From the NCBI RefSeq assembly GCF_032452875.1, contig NC_083868.1, positions 120,602,312 to 120,666,311 on the forward strand: a stretch of DNA of 64,000 bases, written 5' to 3'. The notes below the pieces were generated by a model. That model was not told the origin of the DNA, did no database searches, and saw only the letters and a list, made by a program, of their open reading frames with translations. The stretch comes from Bos javanicus. Lineage: Eukaryota > Chordata > Mammalia > Artiodactyla > Bovidae. The translations under genes and the position numbers were made by a program. Below, in pieces: positions 30,114-40,530 of this stretch (position 1 is its first letter; each line of letters opens with the position of its first letter).

Positions 30114-30587
30114 AGAGCACACGTCTTTTGTAATTAACCAATTTTTGCATCTCATTCATCTCTTTGGAGGACTAAGTTATAAGGATATGGGTCATAATAT
30201 AGCACCCCCCATAACTTAGGAATCATACATTGCCTTTACTTCCACACAAGGCATTTAGAGAAACAAACTTTCTATCTTCAAGGGAAGTCAAACTTGAATA
30301 TGGCTACTCTACATACAGGTAGTCTGAGAGATTTCCACCAGTAAAGTGGTAAGTAAGCCCAGTATCAGTTAAGCCCAGCAACAAGCATACACTTTCATTC
30401 CATTCATTAGCTTTTGCTTTTAAATACACACACACACACACACACACCCCTAGTAACCATAGGCTCTGGGGAAGTTATGATTAGCCTCTAAAAACTTGAG
30501 AATACCTACACCTGCTTGTCTGCTAATTCAGTCAATGTTTTTTCAACATCACTGTACATGGTGTGGAAGAAAAGGATGATGCAAAGT
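30114..30587. other. Unassigned DNA with a CA microsatellite
   Basis: No gene. A (CA)11-type run lies at about 30426-30447. Confidence 0.45.
30426..30447. repeat. (CA)n microsatellite
   Basis: About eleven uninterrupted CA units, long enough to be polymorphic. Confidence 0.95.
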
Positions 30588-30599
30588 TCATGCTGTTCT

Positions 30600-30871
30600 G
30601 CTGCTGCTGCTAAGTCGCTTCAGTCGTGTCGGACTCTACGCGACCCCAGAGACGGCAGCCCACCAGGCTTCCCCATCCCTGGGATTCTCCAGGCAAGAAC
30701 ACTGGAGTGGGTTGCCATTTCCTTCTCAAATGCATGAAAGTGAAAAGTGAAAGTGAACTCGCTCAGTTGTTCCCAACTCTTAGCGACCCCATGGACTGCA
30801 GCCTACCAGGCTCCTCTGTCCATGGATTTTCCAGGCAAGAGTACTGGAGTGGGGTGCCATTGCCTTCTCCA
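30600..30871 (-). mobile_element. BOV-A2 SINE
   Basis: Minus strand, tail GCTGCTGCTGCTAAGTCGC, two units. Perfect 12-bp TSD TCATGCTGTTCT at 30588-30599 and 30872-30883. Confidence 0.97.
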
Positions 30872-30883
30872 TCATGCTGTTCT

Positions 30884-31752
30884 ACCATTAGTGAAATGGA
30901 GATTAACACAAGATCTATCACAGATACCAAAAATTCACTTAATTCAGCCTAATTTTAATCAACTGGCATGGCATGATGGGAAGAGAGAGCTTGTGCAAGT
31001 CTCTTTCTATTTATCACTATTTCAAATGGAAATTAATCTCAAGATTTATTACAAATAACCAAAACTCTTTAATAAAAATTAGGTAAGAGAATTTAAATGT
31101 GAATTTCTAAGACTAGGTTGGATTTTTTTTAAGGAAGTGGTAGAAGAAAGCAGGAATCTGTAACAATCAAAGAGCTCTTAAATGAAGAGGTCAGGTACCA
31201 ATTCTCAATAAAACAAATCCCTTTTTCATACTGAGGAATACGAAAGTAATGATAAGGCTGGTACTTCTTTTACTCTAACCTCTAGCTCACTAGCAATTGA
31301 CTGTAAATTATTATTGGAGTAGAACCTGAAAAAAACATCTAACCTACCATGTCAAAGTGTCATTTTGGTGTATGAATCAACATATTTCTGAAATAACACA
31401 CACACAAATTCAATTCAACAAATGTTTTATAAATACTATACAAGCTTTTATTTTTTTCAATTTTTTTCTAACTTTGTGAGACACTTTTCATCAAAAATAG
31501 CCCTCACTATATGTTATTGACATTGCCCCCAAAAAAGTTTTTCATGGCTCCAATCATTCTAGTTTAAATATCTATTAAGTATAATATTACAGTATTTCTT
31601 AAAGGAAGAGAGGAGTCACTCCAAATACCTCTCTCAGTCTCTTTTCAGTGACTTTCAGCTTTTAAATTAAGGTCATAAGCCACTTGAATCTGAAATTCAC
31701 AAAGGGAGAGTATGAAATTTAAAAAAAAAAAAAATTGCGGCTTCTTCTACCC
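30884..31752. other. Unassigned AT-rich DNA
   Basis: No gene or repeat recognised; an A14-type run lies at 31720-31734 without a visible source element. Confidence 0.4.
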
Positions 31753-31760
31753 TAGTTCAG

Positions 31761-32003
31761 GGCTTCCCAGTAGAGATGCTAGTGGTAAAGAACCTGCCTG
31801 TCGAAGCAGGAGACATAAGAGACTCAGGTTCGATCCCTGGGTCGGAAAGATCCCCTGGAGGAGGACATGGCAACCAACTCCAGTATTCTTTCCTGGAGAA
31901 TCCCTTGGACAAAGGAGCCCTGCAGGCAGGCTACAGTTCATGAGGTCACAAGGAGTCGGACATGACTGAAGTAACTTAACACACACAAACACACACCCCA
32001 TCA
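31761..32003 (+). mobile_element. Bov-tA SINE
   Basis: GGCTTCCCAGTAGAGATGCTAGTGGTAAAGAACC head, B-box region GGTTCGATCCCTGGGTCGG, body to CGGACATGACTGAAGTAAC, then an ACACACAAACACACACC tail. TSD TAGTTCAG at 31753-31760 and 32004-32011. Confidence 0.94.
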
Positions 32004-32011
32004 TAGTTCAG

Positions 32012-34087
32012 TGAACTTGTTACCCAGGAAGACTTCTAGAGAACACAGCCTGTTTCACATAAGTAAGAGTTGTAAAGATGATTTTAGGAAAAACACTCTT
32101 AAACCTTTCCACCATAAAACAGACTCCAGAGTGCAATAAGAACAGATACTTTGAAACATAGAATTAGGAGGTAATTATACAGAAAAGCTCCATGACATGT
32201 TTCTGCTTCACAGAGGACTCCATCAAGACCTCAGAACGAATAAATTGCTAGGTGTATGTTTGAGAAAAAAAACACAATTTAGGAAAGTATAACTTTAAAC
32301 TCATCTGTATCAAAAATTATATTTTCACCATCTGTTTCTCATTCATTTACACTCAATTAATCAAAAATTTAAGTTCCCTGTCAGCAAAAAGGATGGGAGT
32401 CTTTCAAAACAAACATGTAAGACTTCATATTTGCAACCTGGTGGAAGACAAGCCAGTGTTTCAACCATCAAGTATGACCTGCGTTATTATGGTTTGCTTT
32501 CCCGACACTTGAAAACAGTATCGTACATTATTTTTTCACATCAATTTTAAAAGATAATCAACTTATTTTTTAAAAAACAGGCAATTGCCCTATTTTAACC
32601 TTCATTATTTAAATTGGCAAGTGATATTTTGCATATCCCAATTGGTATGCATTTATATTTAAAAAAGAGAAAAAACTTCTGTAGGAAATCTGGAACATTT
32701 AAAAAAACTTTATGAATAATTTAATACTGGATAACAACATAGCTTCAGAGGAAAATATTCTGACTTGTACATGGTATAGAGTAGAAAAATTAATATGACA
32801 CATGGATAACACACTTTTTGTAAAATATTCTTTCTCTCTCTTAGATCCCATGTGATGTTGCAGTTGCTATAGCAACTGTATTTGTGTTCAGCAGGAAGAT
32901 ACTTATGTACAGAATGCTCACATTTACTCACCAAATTCTCAATGAAAATTATACCAAGTGGAAGTTATGAATTAAAATTCTCTATGGATAAGCAACTCTT
33001 GTCCCTTAAGTTTAAAATTATCATCAAATAGTTTTAATCATGCTTTTTTCATACAAATATTAACCATAAATTTCATCATCTTATAAACAATGGCTGAGCT
33101 ATAGAGAATTCTTAACTTCTCACAGCTTGTAGTTTGTGTGGAGTATAATATGCTAAAAAGATTAATTACTTTAATCAGTTGTGAACCATTAAATAAAAAT
33201 TGTACAAACATTTTAAAATTTCAGTTTTAAACACCAAATAATGGGCTGGTTTCTACCCTCCCCCATAATGAGTCTTACACTCAATGGCGCATACTTTGAG
33301 CAAATACCTCTACACACCACATTTGCCAACTAAGTTCTAAAATCAACTTCGTAAATGTCATGAACCTTCATGCCATTGTGGGAGAAATGAAGAACACTCC
33401 TTGAGTCCATTTGGCGAGGATGGTGAGCGTACTTTGTTTCCCCAAGAGAAGAAAGAAGAGTAGTAAACCATTTTTGCAGAATGTCATTCTCCCACAACAG
33501 TTTATGAAAGAAACATCTGTGACGAGAATCTCTAATGCTTTACTCAAAGCCACAGCTGACAGTAAAAGAGCATTGCTAAAAGTGGCAAATCAATCCCATT
33601 CCACCCGTCCAAGAGCATGACACCTAATTTGCTATGTATCACATGTATTTTCCTCACATGTGCTGAGACTGTGACATTGATGTGGTGGCTTTCATCCAAG
33701 CCTCAGCTGAATAAACACTTGGCCATACAGTGGGCAAACTGGCATCCTTAAAAAGTCTTCTGTCCCAGGCAAGTTAACGTCACCTCAGGGAAGCATTTAT
33801 CTAAGTTTTAGTTTGCAGTTTGGGTGCATAAATGGAATCTCTGAACCCTGTTTGGAAAACCTTAAATCACCTGACGCACATAGAGCACATTCTGTGTTTT
33901 TCAAACTGGTTTTCTTGGTGTAGTGTAATTTTTATGTGACTACCTGAAAACATATGCAAATCCAACAGACAAAAACAAGTAAAAATATATAAGATTTCTA
34001 ATCAAGTTATTTCACTGCAGAGGATGTACTTGTTAAAAAAAAAAAGGCACAAGAAATAAGCACATTATGTACTATAACTTTTAGAGC
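32012..34087. other. Longest repeat-poor stretch of the window
   Basis: About 2.1 kb without any repeat I recognise, unusual here. It holds a perfect 18-bp palindrome (32861-32878) and an octamer ATGCAAAT (33954-33961). A 70-codon frame at 33411-33620 is basic (SVLCFPKRRKKSSKPFLQ ... SKRALLKVANQSHSTRPRA), starts at a non-ATG codon and belongs to no family I recognise. A regulatory or conserved non-coding role is possible but unproven. Confidence 0.45.
32861..32878. promoter_or_regulatory. Perfect palindrome, candidate RFX X-box
   Basis: CAGTTGCTATAGCAACTG is its own reverse complement over 18 bp. Its core GTTGCT-AT-AGCAAC is close to the RFX-family X-box pattern of two half-sites (GTNRCC / RGYAAC) separated by 0-3 bases; the left half ends CT rather than CC. 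Sequence match only; no nearby promoter is known. Confidence 0.35.
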
Positions 34088-34250
34088 AAAAATTTTATTG
34101 ATGTATAAAATATATCCCAAATATCCATAGGTTTTCAGTGTACAGCTTAATGAAACTTGCAAAGTGAAATCAGTTATGATCAAGTACAGAACATTATCAG
34201 GACCACAGAAGCCCCCATTATACCTTCCTGAAACACACAACTGCTTGTAA
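34088..34250 (-). mobile_element. Old L1 3' UTR fragment
   Basis: AAAATTTTATTGATGTATAAAATATATCCC...GTTTTCAGTGTACAGCTTAATGAAACTTGCAAAGTG...AACATTATCAGGACCACAGAAGCCCCC is the antisense old L1M tail. Confidence 0.7.
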
Positions 34251-34572
34251 ATTTGACATCAGAAATTTTAATCAATAAGAAATTTCCATATAAGTGATAT
34301 TGAGCAAATAATTAAAGTTTTAATAAACAGTATGGATAATACCAAGCCCCTTGTAGTTAACAAGGCTATCTCTTTTTATGTGTCTTTTGTGAAACTGCAA
34401 GTGATTCTTTTTTATCCTCCAACAATCAGGGAAATCACCAATTACCATTACCCTCAATCTGCCCGTTTTTTAAATTCCCGCTGAAGTTTTGAAGAAGTAC
34501 AAGCGTGGTAAAAGAATACATGGGGTGATGTCTTGATTATTCTATCTCTTCCTTCTGAAGAACTTTACTGTA

Positions 34573-34979
34573 TTATGGTTGCCAAGGGGGAAGACTGGGG
34601 AAATGAGACAACTAGGGAGTTATTTTTAAAATGGACAAGTTAAAAGGTCCTACTGTATAGCACAGGGAACTCTGCTCAGGGTTATGTGGCAGCCTGAATG
34701 GGAGAGTTTTGGGGAGAATGGACACATGTACATGTATGTCTGAGTCCCTTTGCTGTTCACCTGAAACTATCACAACATTGTTAATCTGTTATACCCCAAT
34801 ATAAAACAAAAAGTTTTTTTTAAAAAAAAAAAATACTCTATAGAAAACACAACTAGGCAAGGAGTCAGAAAAATTCCTTGGCTGGTGGGGGTGGGAGGGG
34901 ATCTCTGCTTTTATGAATTTTCTATTGTCAAAATAATTCTCTCTAATAAAACAACCTTAAATCTCAAAAAAAAAAAAAA
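34573..34979 (+). mobile_element. L1 3' UTR with 3' transduction
   Basis: The L1 3' UTR (ATGGTTGCCAAGGGGGAAGAC ... TACTGTATAGCACAGGGAACTCTGCTCAGG ... CACAACATTGTTAATCTGTTATACCCCAATATAAAA) ends in an A-run at about 34821-34833. It is followed by ~130 bp of non-L1 sequence (34834-34965), an AATAAA signal at 34945-34950 and a second A-tract at 34966-34981. One perfect 15-bp TSD AAGAACTTTACTGTA brackets the whole (34558-34572 and 34980-34994), so L1 and flank were copied together. Confidence 0.88.
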
Positions 34980-34994
34980 AAGAACTTTACTGTA

Positions 34995-35509
34995 AATTCC
35001 TTCTCTCAACTTAAATTATACTTAATGGAGAATACATATATTACAATTTCTCTTTCAGATTTCTCTTCAATAAAATTCCTAAAGTAAAAAAGAGCACCTA
35101 TTCTTTAAAACCTAAAATTAATGTAGAGTAAATGCATTCTGTCATGCCCTTTGACTGATAGATCAGACTTAAATGCTCTCTTTATGACAGCAAGTAACTA
35201 GTGACACCCCAAGACCATATGAAGCAGCCCAAATCTCTACTAGAAGCCACACCCTAAATCTCAAACTAGTGTTTTAGTAGCCCAGCCAGTACCTTTACGT
35301 AAATTTGACAGACTCACCTCAAAAGCTCACTATTCTCAGAACTAAATAAACCCTCCACTGATTAGCTAAACCAGAAGACCAAAACACAGGGTCATCTTTG
35401 GCAATATCCTTACATTGCCTTTGTCAGCCCTTAGATTCAAATGAACAATAAGTTATACCAATTCAACCTGCAAAATGTCTTTTAAACCTGTCTCTTGTAT
35501 TTTTCCACA
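34995..35509. other. Unassigned DNA
   Basis: No gene or repeat recognised. Confidence 0.4.
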
Positions 35510-35830
35510 CCCCTGAAGTCCTTAGTGTTTTCTGAGTATACCATTGCTTATGCAATCTCTCTTGAATGACATTTTCCTCTTTTGTCTGGGTCTCCAGCCT
35601 TCAAAGTCCATCTTGAAATGGTTCATCTCCAGGTACCATCCTTGACCCAATCCATTCTCTGGCACAGAATCAGCTCCTCCCTTGCTTCTCCCACAGCATC
35701 TGTGACCTTGTATAATTATACACTGTTCATTATGTCCTCCACTAGAACAAGAACACCTGGGCTGGAACAAAGCTTCTTCATCTTTATATTCCCAGTGCCT
35801 AGTATATCATCTGACATATATGATAATGAT
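35510..35830 (+). mobile_element. L2 LINE 3' fragment
   Basis: L2-ordered text: ATCTGTGACCTTGTATAATTATACACTGTTCATTATGTCC, then CTTCTTCATCTTTATATTCCCAGTGCCTAGTATATCATCTGACATA, the L2 terminal block. Confidence 0.65.
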
Positions 35831-35859
35831 GAAAGAAAAAAACATTAAAATAATGTCAG

Positions 35860-36152
35860 TCAATTCTAAAGGAAATCAGCCCTGAATATTCACTGGAAGG
35901 ACTGATGCTGAAGCTGAAGCTCCAATACTTTGGCCACCTGTTGTGAAGAGCAGACTCATTGGAAAAGACTCTGATGCTGAAAGACTGAAAGCAGGAGAAG
36001 GAGGCAACAGAGGATGAGATGATTGGACTGCATTATTGCCTCAATGGACATGAGTCTGAGCAAATTCCAGGAGATAATAAAGGACAGGGAAGCCTGGTGT
36101 GCTGTAGTCCATAGGGTCACAGAGTCAGACACAAATGAACGACTGAACAACA
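35860..36152 (+). mobile_element. BovB 3' end, older variant
   Basis: TCAATTCTAAAGGAAATCAGCCCTGAATATTCACTGG through GAAGCTGAAGCTCCAATACTTTGGCC to GACTGAACAACAGAG. It starts at nearly the same BovB position as the fragment at 46310 and has the same ACTGAACAACA tail. Confidence 0.93.
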
Positions 36153-36464
36153 GAGATTCAATACAATTTACTACATAGATTAATAAATAAAAATTATGCA
36201 ACCTTCTCAATAAATGTAGAAAGCACAGTGGTAAAATTTATGATTTGTTAATGGTTTAAAAAAAACAAAAACAACTGGTCAACATAGAAGGGAACTTTGA
36301 AATACTAAAAAAACCTACAGCAAGCATCATAAAAAGTGATGAAACACTACAAATTTTTACTTTGAGTTGGGGAAAATCACAAAAATGTTCTCTACTCACA
36401 CTTCCATTAAACATTTTAATTATGTCATAATCAGTACAATAAGACCAACTATTGACAAAAATCA

Positions 36465-36586
36465 GGACCACAAGTAAGACTGTCATTGTTCTAAGATATA
36501 TGATCATTTACATAGAAAACAGAACAGACACATCAATTACTGTAAATAATGAGATTTTATAAGTTTGCTGAATAAAAAATTACTAC
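36465..36586 (+). repeat. Duplicated L1 segment, copy A
   Basis: GGACCACAAGTAAGACTGTCATTGTTC...AATAAAAAATTACTAC. Copy B (36823-36942) differs at about five positions over 120 bp. The pair flanks the Bov-tA at 36590-36797. Confidence 0.9.
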
Positions 36587-36589
36587 TTT

Positions 36590-36797
36590 GGGCTTCCCAG
36601 GTAGCTCAGAGGTTAAAGCATCTGCCTGCAATGCGGGAGAGCTGGGTTTGATCCCTGGGTTGGGAAGATCCCCTGGAGAAGGAAATGGCAACCCACTTCA
36701 GTATTCTTGCCTGAAAATCCCATGGACAGAGGAGCCTGGTGGGTTATACTCTTCGGGGTAACAAAGAGTCGGACACGAGTAAGCACCTGAACACACT
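36590..36797 (+). mobile_element. Bov-tA SINE between the duplicated segments
   Basis: GGGCTTCCCAGGTAGCTCAGAGGTTAAAGCATCTGCC head, B-box region GGTTTGATCCCTGGGTTGGG, near-consensus body ending GTCGGACACGAGTAAGCACCTGAACAC. No ordinary short TSD was seen at its borders. Confidence 0.95.
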
Positions 36798-36822
36798 CTG
36801 GATACTAACAGCCTAGAAAATG

Positions 36823-36942
36823 GGCCACAAATAAGACTGTCATTGTTCTAAGATATATGATCATTTACATAGAAAACAGAACAGACACATCAATTACTGT
36901 AATAATGAGATTTCATAAGTTTGCTGAATAAAAATTTACTAC
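36823..36942 (+). repeat. Duplicated L1 segment, copy B
   Basis: GGCCACAAATAAGACTGTCATTGTTC...AATAAAAATTTACTAC, followed by the onward L1 text CTAAATTAAATG. Twenty-five bases (36798-36822) of unexplained sequence separate it from the SINE. Confidence 0.9.
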
Positions 36943-37190
36943 CTAAATTAAATGTATTTTTATGCATCTACAAAAACAAAAAATACACGTTTTAAAAATC
37001 CATTGACAATAGCATCAAAAAATTGACTGCTTAGGAGTAAGTCCAATGAAACATGTTTATATATTAGAAGATTCTAATATAGAAACTATGTTAATTCTGC
37101 CAATATTTTTGTACAGATTTAATACAATCCCAATCAAATATCAACAGGATATTTTGTGTAACTTGACAAGCTAATTCTAAAGTTTTTATG

Positions 37191-37344
37191 GGATGGTATG
37201 GGGAGGGAGGAGGAAGGAGGGTTCAGGATGGGGAACACATGAGAAATAAAGGAATAAAAAATTTAAAAAAAATAAATAAATAAAAAATAAAGATAAAAAA
37301 ATAAATAAAATAAATTATGTTAAATGAAAAAATAAATAAATAAA
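37191..37344 (+). mobile_element. Very short L1 stub with long A-rich tail
   Basis: Only about 60 bp of young-type L1 3' UTR (GGATGGTATGGGGAGGGAGGAGG...TTCAGGATGGGGAACACATG) followed by ~100 bp of (AAATA)n-like tail. Perfect 13-bp TSD TAAAGTTTTTATG at 37178-37190 and 37345-37357. An extreme 5' truncation. Confidence 0.93.
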
Positions 37345-37357
37345 TAAAGTTTTTATG

Positions 37358-37558
37358 AAAGTGTTAGTCACCCAGTCGTGGCTGACTCTTTGCGACCCCA
37401 TGGACTGTAGCCCGCCAGACTCCTCTGTCCATGGAATTCTCTGGGCAAGAATACTGGACAGGTAGCCATTCCCTTCTCCAGGGGATCTTCCCAACTCAGG
37501 AATCCAAAGTGGGTCTCCTGTATTCCAAACAGATTCTTTACCATCTGAGTCTCCAGGG
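37358..37558 (-). mobile_element. Bov-tA SINE
   Basis: Minus-strand element AAAGTGTTAGTCACCCAGTCGTGGCTGACTC ... ACCATCTGAGTCTCCAGGG, abutting the TSD of the L1 stub. Confidence 0.94.
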
Positions 37559-37786
37559 ATAAATCAAAAATGTTTAAGGAAATGCAAAACTATGGATGTA
37601 TAGCTAAGACACTCTTGAAGAGGAAAGTGGAAGCACTTGCTCCATCAGTTCTCAACTAAAAGGGTGTTTAATTGGCATAAATTAGACAAATAGGCCAATA
37701 AAACAGAATGAAATTTTCATGACAAAGGTAGCATGCACAGCTATGGGAAAAGAATCAAACTCAATAAATTGCACTATCACAGTTCT

Positions 37787-37896
37787 GAAGAAGGGAATGG
37801 ATAACCACTCCAGTATTCTGGAGAATTCCATGGACAGAGGAGCCTGGCAGGCTACAGTCCATGGGGTCGCAAAGAATCAGACGCAACTGAAGAATT
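37787..37896 (+). mobile_element. Truncated Bov-A/Bov-tA SINE
   Basis: GAAGAAGGGAATGGATAACCACTCCAGTATTCTGGAGAATTCCATGG ... GGGTCGCAAAGAATCAGACGCAACTGAAG, lacking the tRNA-type head. An A-run follows at 37912-37925. Confidence 0.88.
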
Positions 37897-38089
37897 TTCA
37901 CTCACTTACATTAAAAAAAAAAAAAGTGAATCCTGACCTTACATTTTACACAAAATAAGAATCAACTCAGGTCACAGATATTTTGTCTCTTATTTAAGAA
38001 ATCTTTCTATCTCCTAGTCATTATGAGACTTTCCTTATTTAGCTCCTGGAAGCTTTATTGTTCACCTTTTCAGATTATAGACTTCATAC

Positions 38090-38225
38090 AGAAAAGATAA
38101 CTGACTTATAATGTTCATTTCAGGTGTATCACTCAGTGATACAATGCTTTATACATTACAAAATGATCACCATGACAAGTATAATTACCATCTGTTACCA
38201 TACAAAGTCACTACAACATTGGGAT
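38090..38225 (-). mobile_element. Old L1 3' UTR, antisense, inside old L1
   Basis: TTTCAGGTGTATCACTCAGTGATACAATGCTTTATACATTACAAAATGATCACCATGACAAGTATAATTACCATCTG is a typical antisense old L1 tail. Confidence 0.7.
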
Positions 38226-39029
38226 AGAGACTTTTTAAGCAAAACATACTCACTTAGAAAAAAACTAATCAAAAAATAGAAGTAACGAAAAAAGTGATCA
38301 ATTGCACTTCATTAAAATTAACAAATTCTGTTTCTCAAAAACACTGTTAAGAGACTAAAAAGGCAAGTCACAGGTGATGATATCTGCAACAAATGTAACA
38401 GGCAAAATAATAGTTTCAGTAATATAGAAAGAACTACAAACCAAATGAAGAAAATGGAAAACAAGACAGAAAATGGGGAAATGACCTCAATGTCCACTTC
38501 ATAAAATATATGAATGCCTTATAAACAAAACAATTTATTTAGAAAAAGGAAAATACTAATTAAAACTATAATGGAAAACATTAAATTTTAAAAATAATTT
38601 TTTAAATGAGATTATTTCAAAAATTACAATCCAATCCATGACAAATGTAAACAAGAATGGGGAGCGATAGAAATTATCATGAGTACAATTGACACAAACA
38701 CTGGCAAACACATAAGCATTATACAGTCAAGTAAAAAAATCACTCTATATATTGTAACACAGCAATTCCATAATGATGTCTATAGTGAAGAAAGGTATGT
38801 AAACTAAAAACAACTCAAGTCCATTAAGAGTGGTATGCTGAAAAGGAACACAACATTGCAAAGCAATGAAAATAAACAATTTAAATTTACTCACAACAAT
38901 ACACATGAATCTTATAAACATAAGGCTGGATAAAAGATGCAAAGCACCAAAGAATAGCATGATTACTTTCACATATGGTGTGAAAACAGAAAAACAAAGC
39001 TAGAATATTTGTCTATGATTAATGTATAA

Positions 39030-40530
39030 CTTTTTCCTTTTGATTTTATAGAAGTATAGCTTACACACAATATTGTATTACTTTCAGGTGTACAACATAA
39101 TAATTCTACATTTATATATATTCCAAATTAATTACCAAAATAAATCTAGGAACTTCTGTTACCATACAAAGTTATTACAATACTATTGACTATATAGCCT
39201 ATGCTGTCCATTACATCCTCATGATTTATTTTATAACTAGAAGTTTGTAGTTCTTAATCCCCTTTATGTATTTCACCCAACTCCCTCTCTTCCCCTCTAG
39301 AGACTACTAGTTTATCTCCATATCTGAGTCTGTTTCTGTTTTGTATTCTTTGTTGTGATTTTTAGATTCAATATGTAAGTGAAGTCGTATGTTATGTGTC
39401 TTTGTCTGTCTGAGAGTTCACTGACTATAAACCCTCTAGGTCCATCCATGTTGTTAAAAAGGACTTCATTCTTTTCGCTCTTTTTTATGGCTGAGTAATA
39501 TTCCACCATATATACATATATACACACACACATACATACCACATTTTCTTAATCCATTTGTCTGTTGATGTCATTGAGGTTGCTTTCATATCTTGGATAT
39601 TGTAAATAATGCTGCAATGAACCCACAGGTGTATGTTTCTTTTCAAATTAATTTTTGAGGCAGTCCCATTTATTTTTGCTTTGCTGCTCTTCCCTGTGGA
39701 AACAAAAGTATTGCCAAGACTGATGTCAAAGAGTATATTGCCTAAGATTTCATCTGGGAGTGTACAGTTTCAGTACTTACATTTAAGTCTAATTCATTTT
39801 GACTTTGTGTTTGTATATAAGAAAGTACTCCAGCTTCATTCTTTTGCAAGTAACTGTCCAGTTTTTCCAATGTTTACTAAAGAGATTGTCTTTAATCCAC
39901 TACAGATCCACAGATTTGGAGAAGTTATATTTCTATTTTTACTTGTCTCAAGATATTTTTTATTTCTCTTTGACTTTTTCATTAACCCATTGACTGTTTA
40001 GAAGCTTGTTGTTTAGCCTGTACATGTTTATGTTTATCGAGTTGTCTTGTGGTTGGCTTCTAGGTTTATACAATTGTGGTCAGAAAACATACTTGAAATT
40101 ATTTCAATCTTCTTAAACTTAAAGAAACTTGTTTTGTGGCCTAATATGTAATCTAGTCTATGATTTGTTCCATAGGCACTTAAAAAGAATGTGTATTGTG
40201 TTCCTTTTGGGGAGAGTGTTTGGTATATGTCTAATAAGTATGTCTGGTCTGATGTGTCATTTAAGGCTAATGTTTCCTAACTGATTTTCTGTCTATAAAA
40301 TCTATCAGTTGATGTTAGGGGGATATTAACTTTCCTACTAATATTGTGCTTCCTTTTATGTTTGTTAATATTTGCTTTATACATTTAGATGCTCTTTTGT
40401 TGGGTACATAGATATTTATAATTTATATATCCTCTTGTTGAATTGACCTATTTTTTCATAATCTGATGTCCTTCTTTTTCTCATTTTACGATTTTTACTT
40501 TAAACTCTATTTTGTTGCTACCTAATATTA
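39030..40530 (-). mobile_element. Old L1 ORF2 and 3' UTR, antisense
   Basis: Antisense L1: tail TTTCAGGTGTACAACATAATAATTC, then GGTCCATCCATGTTG, TTTTTTATGGCTGAGTAATATTCCACCATATATAC and ATCCATTTGTCTGTTGATG (ORF2 C-terminus). After an internal deletion near 39640 comes upstream ORF2-like text to about 40530. No open frame. Confidence 0.8.

Larger units (their letters stand above)
36156..37177 (+). mobile_element. Old L1 ORF2 (RT region), duplicated and interrupted
   Basis: Decayed L1 RT region: AATAAATGTAGAAAGCACAGTGGTAAAATTTATG, AAACCTACAGCAAGCATCAT, later AATCCATTGACAATAGCATCAAAAAATTGACTGCTTAGGAGTAAGTCC and CAATACTTTTTG-like text. A 120-bp segment occurs twice around a Bov-tA SINE. No open frame. 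Confidence 0.75.
37559..39000 (+). mobile_element. Old L1 ORF2 C-terminal region, interrupted
   Basis: Text such as GCATAAATTAGACAAATAGGCCAATAAAACAGAATG (37672-37711), GCACTTCATTAAAATTAACAAATTCTG (38306-38332) and AACAAGAATGGGGAGCGATAGAAATTATC matches, in order, the downstream half of L1 ORF2. Interrupted by a Bov-A piece and an antisense L1 tail. Heavily decayed; it probably continues the L1 at 36156-37177. Confidence 0.7.
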
